The notes below the pieces were generated by a model. The model searched no databases. It had not been told where the DNA came from and worked only from the letters and a program-made list of their open reading frames with translations. Positions 29,787-39,221 of a DNA stretch of 64,000 nt are shown piece by piece. Each line of letters starts with the position of its first letter. Position 1 is the first letter of the stretch. A program made the position numbers and the translations under genes. The DNA comes from Allorhizobium pseudoryzae (GTDB lineage: Bacteria > Pseudomonadota > Alphaproteobacteria > Rhizobiales > Rhizobiaceae). The stretch lies in the NCBI RefSeq assembly GCF_011046245.1, contig NZ_CP049241.1, forward strand, positions 1,550,001 to 1,614,000, read 5' to 3'.

Positions 29787-31610
29787 CTACTCCTCGCCGA
29801 AGACAATAGATTTGTCTCGATATCTAGGCAGCTGCCATACTACCGGAAACTCTGAGTCCGATTTCAGCGATTGCAAATACGATCGATACTGCTCGATGGC
29901 GTAATCAAAGCACGACAAGAACGTATCGAACTCATTCTTCCAGGCTGAGAGCTCAAGGCAGAAAAGCAGCGTTTGATCAAAGAAATCATGTGCGTTTTCG
30001 ACAAGATATTTCGTATATGCTGGACTGTTTCCGGAATGAACGATGCTGTTTCTTGTCCTGTATATTCTATGTATCTGCCACTCAACCATTTGTTGGTGGC
30101 TGTTGATTTTCTCCATTGTATTGTCCCTGTCTGACATCAAGACGGACAGGTTGTATATCCTGTTTCTAAGTAACTCAAAATTACCACAGCTTTTAAGCAG
30201 ATACTCAAGTGCTTCAATATTTTCATTTCTGGTTAGTAAGCTGACGAATTTCGATTTTATGTCCGTTTCATCTTGGATTTTTGCCATCGATAAAGCGGTT
30301 TTAAAATTTGGCCTACTCCAACGAAGGACATCAAATAAAAGGTTGGATATCAATCTATTCATATATCCAAGCATAATGATTGGAACTGCGTTTTTAACAA
30401 CGTGCGATATTTTTGACCCGCTTCCGCCTGCTGGGACCAGTGTTTCCAGGCACGTCCATATGTTTACCAGCTGGATATCAGGACTTGATATATTCAAACT
30501 CATGCCATGGATGTTGACTGCATTATTAAATTTGTGGGAGTCGTGTCCAACGTCTAAAGAAATCACTTCGGAGAAACGCTTTAATACGCTGGTTGCCTTT
30601 GCCTTCCTCATGTCTCTTATAAAATGCATATTATTGTTTGAAGACTGGAGTATTCGTCTTTCTCCTGCGCAGCAATTTTGTTCGACGAGCGCCGACCCGG
30701 ATATATCGAGAAAAGACTTGTGGCTAAAAACCCTCAGAAAGTTGAATACCTCTTCAATCTTATTTCGAGCTTTTATTACTGCCGAGTTGTAATCTGTTGC
30801 TTCTGCAAATGCCATGCATAGGTGGGGATATCCGACGCTTTCTTTAAAACTCATAAGTGCTTCATAGAAGCCCTCCGAAATATCTTCGTCAATTTCTTCA
30901 TCTAGATCTGCCGGGAGTATTGTGGCGTTTGCGCGCCTTAACGTCTTGGCATCTATAGCTGCGAGCGTTGATGCAACTCCGAATACAACGCAGAATCTGT
31001 GTTGGTGCGGGTATACCTGAATACAAAACTGCTTGAACTGGGTGGTGTTTTTTATTTCATTGTCCTTCCAGAAGAAATCTTGAAGGACATTTTGCATGTG
31101 CTCTCTAGAAACTTCTCTGGACTGTAGGAACGAGGAAAATTCTCTGGCGAGAAAGTCTAGTTTCGCCTTGTTCTTTCCATCGTTCCCCAGTTCTATGATA
31201 TTTGATATTATCTCGTGCAGATATGACTGACTATTCAGCTCTGCATAGGCTATTTTGAATCGCCGCTCGACCTCAGTGATAGGTTCTTTCTCGCCCTTAT
31301 GTGCTGTTAGGGTATCTAGGTTCAGAGATGAGACCGACTTTGCTATAAAGTTACCTTTCAGCCGAAGCCGAATTTCGTCAATTATATGCGACAAAGAGTT
31401 CATCGCTTTTTCAAAATTTTGCTCTCCGAGGGTTTGACACTCCCGAATGAGGGTCAATGACTCCAAGAGTAGCCCTTGGACTGACATCGTCGGGGACTTG
31501 TAGCTATCAAGGGAGTAGGGGAAGGTGAGCTCTTCGAGTCTCTGGACCAGGAAAAGTAGTCCTTTCGTTTCCTCAAGGTTGGTCCAGTTTGAAGTGTCGC
31601 GAAGAAGCAT
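29787..31610 (-). CDS. AT-rich orphan protein with C-terminal HEPN-like motif; candidate defence protein
   Basis: 607 aa. I do not recognise the full-length family. The region near residues 525-560 reads RIYRTRNSIVHSGNSPAYTK, with the R-N-x3-H pattern typical of HEPN RNase-like domains (notably the Apea-like HEPN group), followed by a helical segment. The rest is mostly helical, without transmembrane segments or Walker motifs; a central ILPADLDEEIDEDI acidic stretch lies near 240. Base and codon use are strikingly AT-rich (AAA, ATT, TTT common) against GC-rich neighbours, indicating transfer. It stands alone between the tRNA and the divergent integrase gene. An antiviral RNase role is inference. 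The N-terminus does not look like ApeA's N-terminal domain. Confidence 0.75.
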   Translation of the reverse strand: MLLRDTSNWTNLEETKGLLFLVQRLEELTFPYSLDSYKSPTMSVQGLLLESLTLIRECQTLGEQNFEKAMNSLSHIIDEIRLRLKGNFIAKSVSSLNLDTLTAHKGEKEPITEVERRFKIAYAELNSQSYLHEIISNIIELGNDGKNKAKLDFLAREFSSFLQSREVSREHMQNVLQDFFWKDNEIKNTTQFKQFCIQVYPHQHRFCVVFGVASTLAAIDAKTLRRANATILPADLDEEIDEDISEGFYEALMSFKESVGYPHLCMAFAEATDYNSAVIKARNKIEEVFNFLRVFSHKSFLDISGSALVEQNCCAGERRILQSSNNNMHFIRDMRKAKATSVLKRFSEVISLDVGHDSHKFNNAVNIHGMSLNISSPDIQLVNIWTCLETLVPAGGSGSKISHVVKNAVPIIMLGYMNRLISNLLFDVLRWSRPNFKTALSMAKIQDETDIKSKFVSLLTRNENIEALEYLLKSCGNFELLRNRIYNLSVLMSDRDNTMEKINSHQQMVEWQIHRIYRTRNSIVHSGNSPAYTKYLVENAHDFFDQTLLFCLELSAWKNEFDTFLSCFDYAIEQYRSYLQSLKSDSEFPVVWQLPRYRDKSIVFGEE

Positions 31611-31830
31611 ATTCAGATCCCAAATTGACTCACTGCACTAGCCTAATTGCAACCGGTGATGTTTGGGAACCGAAAATTGCATTTGACCTACGACGCCTTC
31701 CGTCTTGCTCAGCAAGCCAGCGCAACATGCCCCGCGCGCCTTCCCTGGTAGTTCAATGACTGCCGCGATAGTCCTTGGCACCCCTCTAGGGGCATCCTAC
31801 GCGTGACCTTCAACATCGATTGGAGGTCAC

Positions 31831-32823
31831 ATGGCGACGATCCGGAAGCTCAGAGGACGCTGGCAAGCTCAGGTGCGTCGGCGTGGGATGAAGCCACGGT
31901 GCAAGTCCTTTGACACCAAGCAGGAAGCCGAGAAGTGGGCGCGCGATCTGGAAGCTCGGGTCGATCGCTTCGGCGTTGCTCCAGATACCAAGATCCTCGA
32001 AAGCACGACGCTGGGGCAGCTCCTGGAGCGCTACCAACGCGAGATCTCGCCGACCAAGCGCGGGTCAGTGCAAGAGATCCAGCGGATCGACGTGCTGCGT
32101 CGTCATGATCTTGCCTACCGGACGCTGATCGGACTGAGCCAGCAGGACATCGCGTCGTTTCGCGACGAGCGGCTGCAGTCGGTAGCTCCATCTACGACCG
32201 TCCGCGAGCTTGCGATCCTCAGCCATGTCCTTGAGGTCGCCATCCGCGATTGGGGTCTACCGCTGGCAAAGAATGTGGTGAAGCTGGTTCGTCGTCCGGT
32301 GATCCGCAATGAGCGCAGCCGCAGACTGTCCGGCGACGAAGAGCAACGGCTTCTCGATGGATGCGACGGCGGACAGATACCATACCTCAAGACGCTGCTG
32401 ATCCTCGCCATTGAGACAGGGATGCGTCGAGGGGAGATCCTTGGTCTGCGCTGGTCCGACATCTCGCACAATCGACGGGTGATCACGCTTGCCTTGACTA
32501 AAAACGGCTCAGGTCGCGAGGTGCCATTGTCTCAGCGTGCGTTTGACGCGCTGATGGATTGGAGGGAACGGGCGCCAGTCGATGAATCGACCGTCTTTCC
32601 AATGACGCCGGGAGCTCTGGAGCAGGCGTGGCGTCGATTACTCATCAGGGTGGGCATCAAGCAGTTGCGCTTTCATGATTTGCGCCACGAGGGCGTTAGC
32701 CGGCTATTCGAGCGGGGTCTGAATATTGTCGAAGTCAGCAGTATCTCCGGGCATAAGGAGCTCCGGATGCTGAAGCGCTACACTCATCTCAGCGCCGACG
32801 ATCTCGTAGCCCGCCTAGGGTAG
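31831..32823 (+). CDS. Tyrosine recombinase (island integrase)
   Basis: 330 aa. An N-terminal arm-binding/SAM-like region (RKLRGRWQAQVRRRGMKPR, then QEAEKWARDLEARVD) precedes the catalytic domain, with Arg in TGMRRGEILGLRW near 193, H-x2-R in RFHDLRHEG near 287, His in SGHKELRM near 309 and nucleophile Tyr in KRYTHLS near 318. All R-H-R-H-Y residues are present. It presumably integrated the island at the tRNA-Ser locus. It is not adjacent to either repeat: 2.3 kb from the left copy, with the HEPN gene in between. 220 bp of divergent promoter region separate it from that gene. Confidence 0.93.
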   Translation: MATIRKLRGRWQAQVRRRGMKPRCKSFDTKQEAEKWARDLEARVDRFGVAPDTKILESTTLGQLLERYQREISPTKRGSVQEIQRIDVLRRHDLAYRTLIGLSQQDIASFRDERLQSVAPSTTVRELAILSHVLEVAIRDWGLPLAKNVVKLVRRPVIRNERSRRLSGDEEQRLLDGCDGGQIPYLKTLLILAIETGMRRGEILGLRWSDISHNRRVITLALTKNGSGREVPLSQRAFDALMDWRERAPVDESTVFPMTPGALEQAWRRLLIRVGIKQLRFHDLRHEGVSRLFERGLNIVEVSSISGHKELRMLKRYTHLSADDLVARLG

Positions 32824-33082
32824 ATCTATCACGGTGGATACAAGCATAGAGATGTTGCCAAAAGTTGGCACTTCAATCTCTAGATGTGCTGCCGTGTCAA
32901 CTTCTTGGGCTTCATCTCGCTGAACCTGTCAATCTAATGCCCGATAAAGCCACGATATTCGTGCTTTTATGGGCGCTAAGTTGACAGAAGTTTACGTTAA
33001 GTTGTCGCTTTCTGCCCGTTTCGTTGGTTTTTCGCAAAACGTCAACTTCAGTATTCACTAATGTTCTCCGTATTGCCATTGC
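32824..33082. other. Non-coding segment between integrase and IS21, with repeated TTGACA-like words
   Basis: No credible ORF. It contains a small hairpin TGCCAA/TTGGCA (32856-32870) and several copies, in both orientations, of a GTCAACTT/AAGTTGAC word (near 32896, 32980, 33045) plus a near-repeat TTAAGTTGTC. It may be remnants of another element's end or operator sites. Its right border is the IS21 left end. Confidence 0.5.
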
Positions 33083-33180
33083 TGTGTTTCGGCGTGCAAA
33101 ATTGACCCCATTAGCGGGGTAATCGGCGTCCAATTTTGACCCCCTTCGGATTTATCTGACCATCCGTCTTTTGACGGCGG

Positions 33181-34692
33181 ATGGAGAGGGAGTTGAAGCG
33201 AGTGGATACGATTGCGCGCGTCCGGCGGGCCTTTCATGTTCAAGGCTGGTCGATGAAGAAGATCGCCCGCGAACTGCATGTTTCCCGCAACACGGTCCGC
33301 AAGATATTGCGCACCGATGAGACCGACTTCTCTTACGAGCGCGAGCGGCAACCTTTGCCGAAGACAGGGGCCTGGAAGGCGGAGATCGAGCAGTTTCTCG
33401 TGACGAACGAAGGCAGGCCATCGCGCGAACGGCTGACGCTGATCCGGATTTACGAGGAGCTGCGGGCGCTCGGATACGACGGCAGCTATGATGCGATCCG
33501 CCGTTACGCCAAGGGTTGGGCGAAGAACCGCGGATCAGCGACGGCGCAGGCTTATGTGCCTCTCTACTATGCACCCGGCGAAGCCTACCAGTTCGATTGG
33601 AGCCACGAGATCGTGCTGATCAATGGCACGACGACGACCGTAAAGGTCGCCCATGTCCGGCTCTGCCACAGCCGCATGATATTTGCCCGCGCCTATATGC
33701 GCGAGAGCCAGGAGATGGTGTTCGACGCCCACGACAAGGCGTTTGCCTTCTTCCGTGGCACCTGCACACGCGGCATCTACGACAACATGAAGACGGCAGT
33801 GGAGGCCGTGTTCGTCGGCAAGGAGCGGCTATACAATCGCCGTTTCCTGCAGATGTGCAGTCATTATCTCGTTCAGCCTGTCGCCTGCACACCCGCCTCC
33901 GGCTGGGAGAAGGGGCAGGTCGAGAACCAGGTTGGCTTGGTGCGCGAACGCTTCTTCACCCCGCGCCTGAGGGTCAAGAGCCTTGAGGAATTGAACGTCT
34001 GGCTGCTCGATAAATGTGTTGCCTATGCCAAGGCGCACAACCATCCGGAACAGGCCGACCAGACGATCTGGCAGATGTTCGAGGCCGAGCGCGGCAGTCT
34101 CGTTCCCTATGTCGGTCCGTTCGACGGCTTTCACTGCGTTCCGGCCTCGGTGTCCAAGACCTGCACGGTCCGTTTCGACAACAACAAATACTCGGTCCTC
34201 TCAACGGCAGTCGGCCGCCCGGTCGAAGTCCACGCCTATGCCGACCGGATTGTCGTCAAGCAGGATGGCACGGTCATCGCCGAACATCGGCGCAGCTTCG
34301 GACGCGGCGAGACGGTCTATGATCCCTGGCATTATGTGCCTGTCTTGGCCCGCAAACCCGGCGCTCTTCGCAATGGCGCGCCGTTCCGCGACTGGGTAAT
34401 GCCAGCGGCGATGGAGAAGGTCCGCAAGCGATTGAAGACAGTCGATGATGGCGATCGGCAAATGGTTACTATCCTCGGATGCGTGCCAGGCGACGGGATC
34501 ACGGCCGTGGAGGCCGCCTGTCAGGAGGCGCTTGAACAGGGTGTCTGCTCGGCTGCCGTCATTCTGAACATCCTGGCGCGTCGTCGCGATCCGGCTCCGG
34601 CTGCGCCCCTACAAATCCCCGATGCACTGCGGCTGACCCATGAGCCGGTCGCCGATTGCGCACGCTATGACAGCCTCAGGAGGGCAAGCTGA
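33181..34692 (+). CDS. istA: IS21 transposase IstA
   Basis: 503 aa DDE transposase. N-terminal HTH ([20 protein letters not shown], residues 22-41), rve catalytic core with Asp in YQFDWSHE, Asp in IYDNMKTAV and Glu in KGQVENQVG. Stop and istB start overlap (TGATG), the standard IS21 arrangement. Confidence 0.97.
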   Translation: MERELKRVDTIARVRRAFHVQGWSMKKIARELHVSRNTVRKILRTDETDFSYERERQPLPKTGAWKAEIEQFLVTNEGRPSRERLTLIRIYEELRALGYDGSYDAIRRYAKGWAKNRGSATAQAYVPLYYAPGEAYQFDWSHEIVLINGTTTTVKVAHVRLCHSRMIFARAYMRESQEMVFDAHDKAFAFFRGTCTRGIYDNMKTAVEAVFVGKERLYNRRFLQMCSHYLVQPVACTPASGWEKGQVENQVGLVRERFFTPRLRVKSLEELNVWLLDKCVAYAKAHNHPEQADQTIWQMFEAERGSLVPYVGPFDGFHCVPASVSKTCTVRFDNNKYSVLSTAVGRPVEVHAYADRIVVKQDGTVIAEHRRSFGRGETVYDPWHYVPVLARKPGALRNGAPFRDWVMPAAMEKVRKRLKTVDDGDRQMVTILGCVPGDGITAVEAACQEALEQGVCSAAVILNILARRRDPAPAAPLQIPDALRLTHEPVADCARYDSLRRAS

Positions 34693-35426
34693 TGGAACGC
34701 ACACAGGTTCTGGAATTGATGAGCACCTTGAAGCTCTACGGCATGCGCAGCGCCTATGACGAGGTCATGGGCAACGGCATCAAGCGCCAGCATGAACCGC
34801 CGCGCATCGTTGGCGATCTTCTGCAGTCCGAGATCGCCGAGAAACAGGCGCGCTCCATTCGCTACCAGCTCAGCATCGCCAAACTGCCGCTCGCCAAAGA
34901 CATCGACGACTTCGACTTCGCCAACACACCCGTCAATGAAGGCCTTGTCCGCGATCTGGCCACCGGAGCCTTTGTTGCCGATCAGCGCAATGTTGTTCTC
35001 GTCGGCGGCACGGGCACCGGCAAGAGCCACCTGGCCATCGCGATTGCCCGCGCGCTCATCCGCAACGGCACACGCGGGCGCTTCTACAATGTCGTCGATC
35101 TGGTCAATCGGCTGGAGACGGAGACGCGCAGCGGCAAGCAAGGCCGGACCGCGGATTATCTCAACCGCCTGGACTTCATCATCCTCGACGAACTCGGATA
35201 CCTGCCCTTCGCCCAGGCCGGCGGCCAGCTTCTATTCCATCTGATCAGCAGGCTTTACGAGCGCACATCCATCATCGTCACCACCAATCTCGCGTTCGGC
35301 GAATGGCCAACCGTCTTCGGCGACGCCAAGATGACCACCGCGCTCCTCGACAGGCTGACCCATCACTGCGAGATCGTCGAAACTGGCAACGAGTCCTGGC
35401 GCTTCAAAAACCGCTCTCAAAGCTAA
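34692..35426 (+). CDS. istB: IS21 helper ATPase IstB
   Basis: 244 aa AAA+ DnaC-like ATPase. Walker [12 protein letters not shown] near 101, Walker [14 protein letters not shown] near 159, and [14 protein letters not shown] near 193. Regulates IstA target choice. Intact and coupled to istA by a 1-nt overlap. Confidence 0.97.
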   Translation: MERTQVLELMSTLKLYGMRSAYDEVMGNGIKRQHEPPRIVGDLLQSEIAEKQARSIRYQLSIAKLPLAKDIDDFDFANTPVNEGLVRDLATGAFVADQRNVVLVGGTGTGKSHLAIAIARALIRNGTRGRFYNVVDLVNRLETETRSGKQGRTADYLNRLDFIILDELGYLPFAQAGGQLLFHLISRLYERTSIIVTTNLAFGEWPTVFGDAKMTTALLDRLTHHCEIVETGNESWRFKNRSQS

Positions 35427-35563
35427 AGCCGAAGAGCCCCATCACTCGCACCTGGTTCGCCCTCTGCAACCCCGGCCAGCGCCGGGCGATCCAGGTGCTG
35501 ATCGTCAACATGGGGGTCAACATTGGACGCCGATATGGGGTCAAGTTTCCGTGCCGATTGACA

Positions 35564-36057
35564 ACTTCATCTAATATACACCGAATGTGATGACTCTTTC
35601 TGTGGTCACAGTGAACATAGATTACGCCGCTCTCTTCAAGAAGTTCATGAATTAGAACTATTCTCTCATATATGAACTGCAAGAATTAATCAGAAGCCCA
35701 CATATCGGAGTATTGCTTTTCCTCGAATGAGGAGTGATCGCTTTCAGCCTGCTTACCTTTTACCGATATAATCTTCTTGTAGTCGGCTTTGCTGTCGAAT
35801 GGGGGGTCGATGTAGGCGAAATTCACCTTCCCCCGGAACTCCCGCAGCAAGTGTGACATCACTTGCAAGTTGTCGCCCCAGTAAATGCGGTTCCACCAAC
35901 CATTGATGGGATCGCCATAGGACTCCTTCTTCTGGGCTGGAAAATACTGAGTGTGTTTGAAGGGCCGCTTGCCTGCCCAACGAAGCTCCGGAAATCCCCG
36001 GATCGGGGGCAGGTTAAACTCAAAAGTCTCAAACGCTTCCTGGTTACTCTTACTCAT
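35564..36057 (-). pseudogene. N-terminal fragment of a Mod-type DNA methyltransferase, with in-frame stop, cut by IS21
   Basis: The frame reads from ATG 36057 through NRIYWGDNLQVM and YIDPPFDSKADY (motif IV DPPF of N6-adenine/N4-cytosine methyltransferases of the type III Mod-like group). It stops at TAA (35686-35688) in WASD-stop, then continues in the same frame with [16 protein letters not shown] and [15 protein letters not shown], until the IS21 border. A single base change (GAA to TAA) explains the stop. The C-terminal half with the target-recognition region is absent on both sides of the IS. It follows the helicase-nuclease gene by 40 bp in the same direction, so they were one operon. 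Enzyme activity is certainly lost. Confidence 0.88.
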
Positions 36058-36097
36058 GCCGCCCCTTCGAACTCTATCTCAAATCCAGCCGTGACGA

Positions 36098-38980
36098 TTA
36101 GGCCCGGCAAAAAGTCATGTCACAAAAAGACCGGAAATCGCAGTTTTTACAGAGCTTTTCCGGTCGCTCTCGCAAGCTATAGTCCCTTGCAACGATTTTG
36201 CCGATAACCTTATCCACCTGATCGATGGTGCCCTTGATGTCCAAGGATTCCCGATTGAAGTTGATCCGAGGATTGCCAGATTCCTCGCCCGTGTAATAGA
36301 GCGCCATCCGTTCCACCCGCACCCCCCGCTTCTCCTCGAAGAGATGGGCATAGATTTGCAACTGGCGCCGATAGCGGGCCAGCTTTTCGGCATCATCGAT
36401 CAGGTCGGGCTTCTTTTCGGTCTTGAAGTCAATGATCTCCCAAGCCCCATCATCGGCCTGGATGAGATCGACATTTCCTGTCAGGACGTAATCCTCCTTC
36501 AGCAGGCTCAGCTCGACCTCGGCCTCCCGCAGACGGTGCCAATTGTTGCGCTCCCGCTCGACATAGGTCGCAACATGGCGGCGGGCAATCCGCAGCACCG
36601 GCTCGCCCAGATAGACTCGCTTCCGTTGGGAAATGTTGGCGTAATTGGTTCGGAACCAGGCATCGATCTGTTCGGCGGTGACCTTGCTCTCCTCGCCACG
36701 CAGCACGGCGTTGTGGATGTCCTCAATGGTCTGGTGAACCAGGGTGCCGAACAGCATAGAATTGGTGCGAACGGGGGCGAATTCCAAATCCTTGAAGAAG
36801 CGATACTGCTGCGGGCAGGCCTCGAAGATCAGCACGTCGGAGGTGAACGAGTATCCTTGCTTGAGCTGAGTGTCCTTGATCGCCGCCAGCTTCACCAAGG
36901 CAGGATCGAAATGCAGCTCCCGCCATGGCTTCAGGGGTGAATAGGTGGTCTGGAAATAGGCAGAAGGGACATTGCGCTGGCCCCTGCTCTTGGGGGTGTT
37001 CTCCTGACAGCCAAGCACCAGCATGTTCTGAGCGCGGGAGAAAGCGGTGTAGAACAGCCTCCAGAAGTCGAAGGTCTTGATTCGGTCGAGCGGTTCGAAG
37101 GGGCCGCCTTCCCCGAACTCGTTTTCCAATAGGTCATCCAGGGCGTGACGCTGTTTCCTGGGGACGGCATCCAGTGAGTTGGTGACGACAATGGGGAATT
37201 CCAATCCCTTCGATTGGTGGATCGTCATGAACGACACACAGCCGGAAGGGGCGTATTCCGCCCCGTCTTCATATTCCTCGATCCCACCATCCCAGAGGAA
37301 GCGAAAGAAGTAGTTGAACAGCGTCACCAAGTCTTTCTCCAGCCGGTCGGGTTGGATGACGATGACGTTGTAGAGATATTCATACTTGTTCAGCAGGCGG
37401 GAGAACTTTGCCAGGTTGCGGGCCGGGCGGCTATCCCGCACACCCGCATGGGCTACATCCTCTCCCAGAAAGCCGCTGAACGTGGGGAACTGGATCAACT
37501 GATAGAACAGCCCGGCGAAGGAGTAGTTGGTGTTCTCCCTCAATGTCAGATGGGCCTTTGCCTTATCTTTTAGCCAGGCAGCTATCTGGTCATCCGATCC
37601 GGACTTCAAATGGGCGATGAAATCCCCGAGGCAGCTATCGTAATAGGACCAGACGGCTAGGTTCATCCCAGGCGTGGTGACTCTGACCTGCCCATATTGC
37701 GGAAACAGGAACATATAAGCCCCGATCAACAGCCTGATCTCCTCCCGGTCAAAATACATATTTGAGCGGGGGGCGAAGATCGGGATTCCCGCCGCCTCTA
37801 GGTCGTTGGCGAAGGCCACCACCTTGTCATTGCGGACAGAGCGGAACAGGAAGGCGACTTGGTTCCAATCCTTGATGATGCCGTCACCCCGCAGCTTAGT
37901 CAGGAAGTCGACCGTTTCACTGGCCCAGTTATCCTGCCCGTCCTGGCCAGATACTTTGAATACGACCGGGCGCTCGGCACGATCATCGCCCGCCGCTTCG
38001 ATGGTCTTGGGAAAGCGATAGTTCCGCTCTGCCCCCGTCCAATCGGCCAGCCCCATCCAATCGTTGTAGAAGTGCACAATGTCGGGGTGGGAGCGGTAGT
38101 TCTTAGTCAGGTAAATCTGCTTGCAGGCACCTGTCGGGAAGCGGGCGGGGAACTCCAGGATGTTGCGGATCGATGCGCCACGAAACCGATAGAGAGCCTG
38201 ATCGTCGTCCCCCACCACACAGATATTGTTGTGCCGGGAGGCGAGCTTCAAAACGATCTTTTCCTGAATGGTGTTGGTGTCTTGGTATTCATCGATCATC
38301 AGGTAATCGAAGCGGGAGGTGAGTTGCTTCGCCACCTCCGGGAGATCGAGCAATCGCAGAATCTCGACCTGGATGGTCGAAAAATCGATGTAATTATATT
38401 GCTTGAGAAGCTCCTGGTAGCAGACATAGGCTTTACTGAGGAGCTGCAATTCTTCCGATGTAGCCTTGGCCAACGCCTCCGGGGTGACGGCCTCTTCCGA
38501 AATCTTGTTCAGATAGCCGCACAGCGTTTCCGCCGTCCTCCATGAAGATTGGGTGGCAGATTGCCTGAGGTAAGCCTCCAGGCCCTCTATTGCCCGGAAC
38601 TCGCCAAGGCGCTGGAAGATGAAATACTGCTGATCGAACTGATCCAGGATCGTATAGTTACGCCGGATGGTCGAAAAGGCCCGGAACTCGTCAATGATAT
38701 CGATAAAGATGGAGTGCAGAGTGCCGACCGTGAGATCAAGCGGATTGACCTTGATGCTAGTTCGCTGAAGCCGGTCTGTGATGCGGGTCTTCAATTCCTT
38801 CGCCGCCTTTTCAGTGAAGGTAGAGACTAGCACTCGCTCAGGCTGCACATCCCGAGAGGTCAGCAGATGCGCCGTCCGTTCAACCAATGAAAAGGTCTTG
38901 CCAGACCCAGGCCCTGCCACGATCAAGACCGGGCCGTCCAGGGAGTTGACAGCTTGTTGTTGTTCAGTGTTTGCAGCCAC
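36098..38980 (-). CDS. UvrD-type helicase fused to RecB/Cas4-like Fe-S nuclease
   Basis: 960 aa, apparently intact. SF1 helicase: Walker A AGPGSGKT near 22, motif II DEYQDTN near 229, GDDDQALYRFRGAS near 255, NYRSHPDI near 297 and HQSKGLEFPIVV near 600. C-terminal PD-(D/E)XK nuclease: GTLVHQTIEDIH, GNVDLIQADD, EIIDFKTEKK and QLQIYAHL. Cysteines in FEACPQQY and the terminal C-x2-C-x5-C (CKNCDFRSFC) form a likely 4Fe-4S cluster as in AddB/Cas4. The GTG start at 38980 gives a natural helicase N-terminus. With the adjacent methyltransferase remnant it looks like the surviving part of a DNA-modification-linked defence operon; its present role is unknown. Confidence 0.9.
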   Translation of the reverse strand: MAANTEQQQAVNSLDGPVLIVAGPGSGKTFSLVERTAHLLTSRDVQPERVLVSTFTEKAAKELKTRITDRLQRTSIKVNPLDLTVGTLHSIFIDIIDEFRAFSTIRRNYTILDQFDQQYFIFQRLGEFRAIEGLEAYLRQSATQSSWRTAETLCGYLNKISEEAVTPEALAKATSEELQLLSKAYVCYQELLKQYNYIDFSTIQVEILRLLDLPEVAKQLTSRFDYLMIDEYQDTNTIQEKIVLKLASRHNNICVVGDDDQALYRFRGASIRNILEFPARFPTGACKQIYLTKNYRSHPDIVHFYNDWMGLADWTGAERNYRFPKTIEAAGDDRAERPVVFKVSGQDGQDNWASETVDFLTKLRGDGIIKDWNQVAFLFRSVRNDKVVAFANDLEAAGIPIFAPRSNMYFDREEIRLLIGAYMFLFPQYGQVRVTTPGMNLAVWSYYDSCLGDFIAHLKSGSDDQIAAWLKDKAKAHLTLRENTNYSFAGLFYQLIQFPTFSGFLGEDVAHAGVRDSRPARNLAKFSRLLNKYEYLYNVIVIQPDRLEKDLVTLFNYFFRFLWDGGIEEYEDGAEYAPSGCVSFMTIHQSKGLEFPIVVTNSLDAVPRKQRHALDDLLENEFGEGGPFEPLDRIKTFDFWRLFYTAFSRAQNMLVLGCQENTPKSRGQRNVPSAYFQTTYSPLKPWRELHFDPALVKLAAIKDTQLKQGYSFTSDVLIFEACPQQYRFFKDLEFAPVRTNSMLFGTLVHQTIEDIHNAVLRGEESKVTAEQIDAWFRTNYANISQRKRVYLGEPVLRIARRHVATYVERERNNWHRLREAEVELSLLKEDYVLTGNVDLIQADDGAWEIIDFKTEKKPDLIDDAEKLARYRRQLQIYAHLFEEKRGVRVERMALYYTGEESGNPRINFNRESLDIKGTIDQVDKVIGKIVARDYSLRERPEKLCKNCDFRSFCDMTFCRA

Positions 38981-39221
38981 CTACCGCCCCCTCGGACCCA
39001 GCGGACTCAAATTTTCGAGTTGGTCCTGCCGGTCCAGCGGCGTCCGTAGCCTGATCAATTCAAAGTTCCCCATTAAGGGGACGATAACTTGCATGGCGCT
39101 CGAACAAAAGAGGTAAGTTTTCGGACCTGCGGCAGGTGAGGAAAGAGCAAGCAAGCCTGCGCCGCCGATGTAGTCGCGTTTTCGGCACACTGGCGGCTCA
39201 CAGAGCGATCGCCATGCGAGC
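38981..39221. other. Non-coding right end of the island
   Basis: 241 bp between the helicase start and the right repeat. No credible ORF. A small hairpin TCCCC-ATTAA-GGGGA near 39068-39081 may lie in the helicase promoter/leader. This region presumably contains the helicase promoter and integrase arm sites. Confidence 0.5.

Larger units (their letters stand above)
33083..35563 (+). mobile_element. IS21-family insertion sequence (complete)
   Basis: 2481 bp, bounded by matching ends. The left end begins TGTGTTTCGGCG, the right end in reverse complement begins TGTCAATCGGCA; the alignable repeats continue through TTGACCCCAT and a second CGGCGTCCAAT-x-TTGACCCCC unit, as in the multiple terminal repeats of IS21. 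It carries istA and istB intact and seems potentially active. No target-site duplication is visible: the left flank ends CCATTGC and the right flank begins ACTTCAT. This suggests an adjacent deletion after insertion. Confidence 0.9.

Noticed and set aside
29787..31610. Identification as the known defence protein ApeA
   Set aside because: Only the short HEPN-like motif is shared; the N-terminal part does not resemble ApeA as I remember it.
33083..35563. Target-site duplication of the IS21 element
   Set aside because: Flanks CCATTGC and ACTTCAT do not match; a CAACTTCA word near both flanks is not positioned next to the IS ends.
35564..38980. Complete type III restriction-modification system
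   Set aside because: The methyltransferase is broken and no Res subunit is present; the partner is a UvrD-nuclease, not Res.
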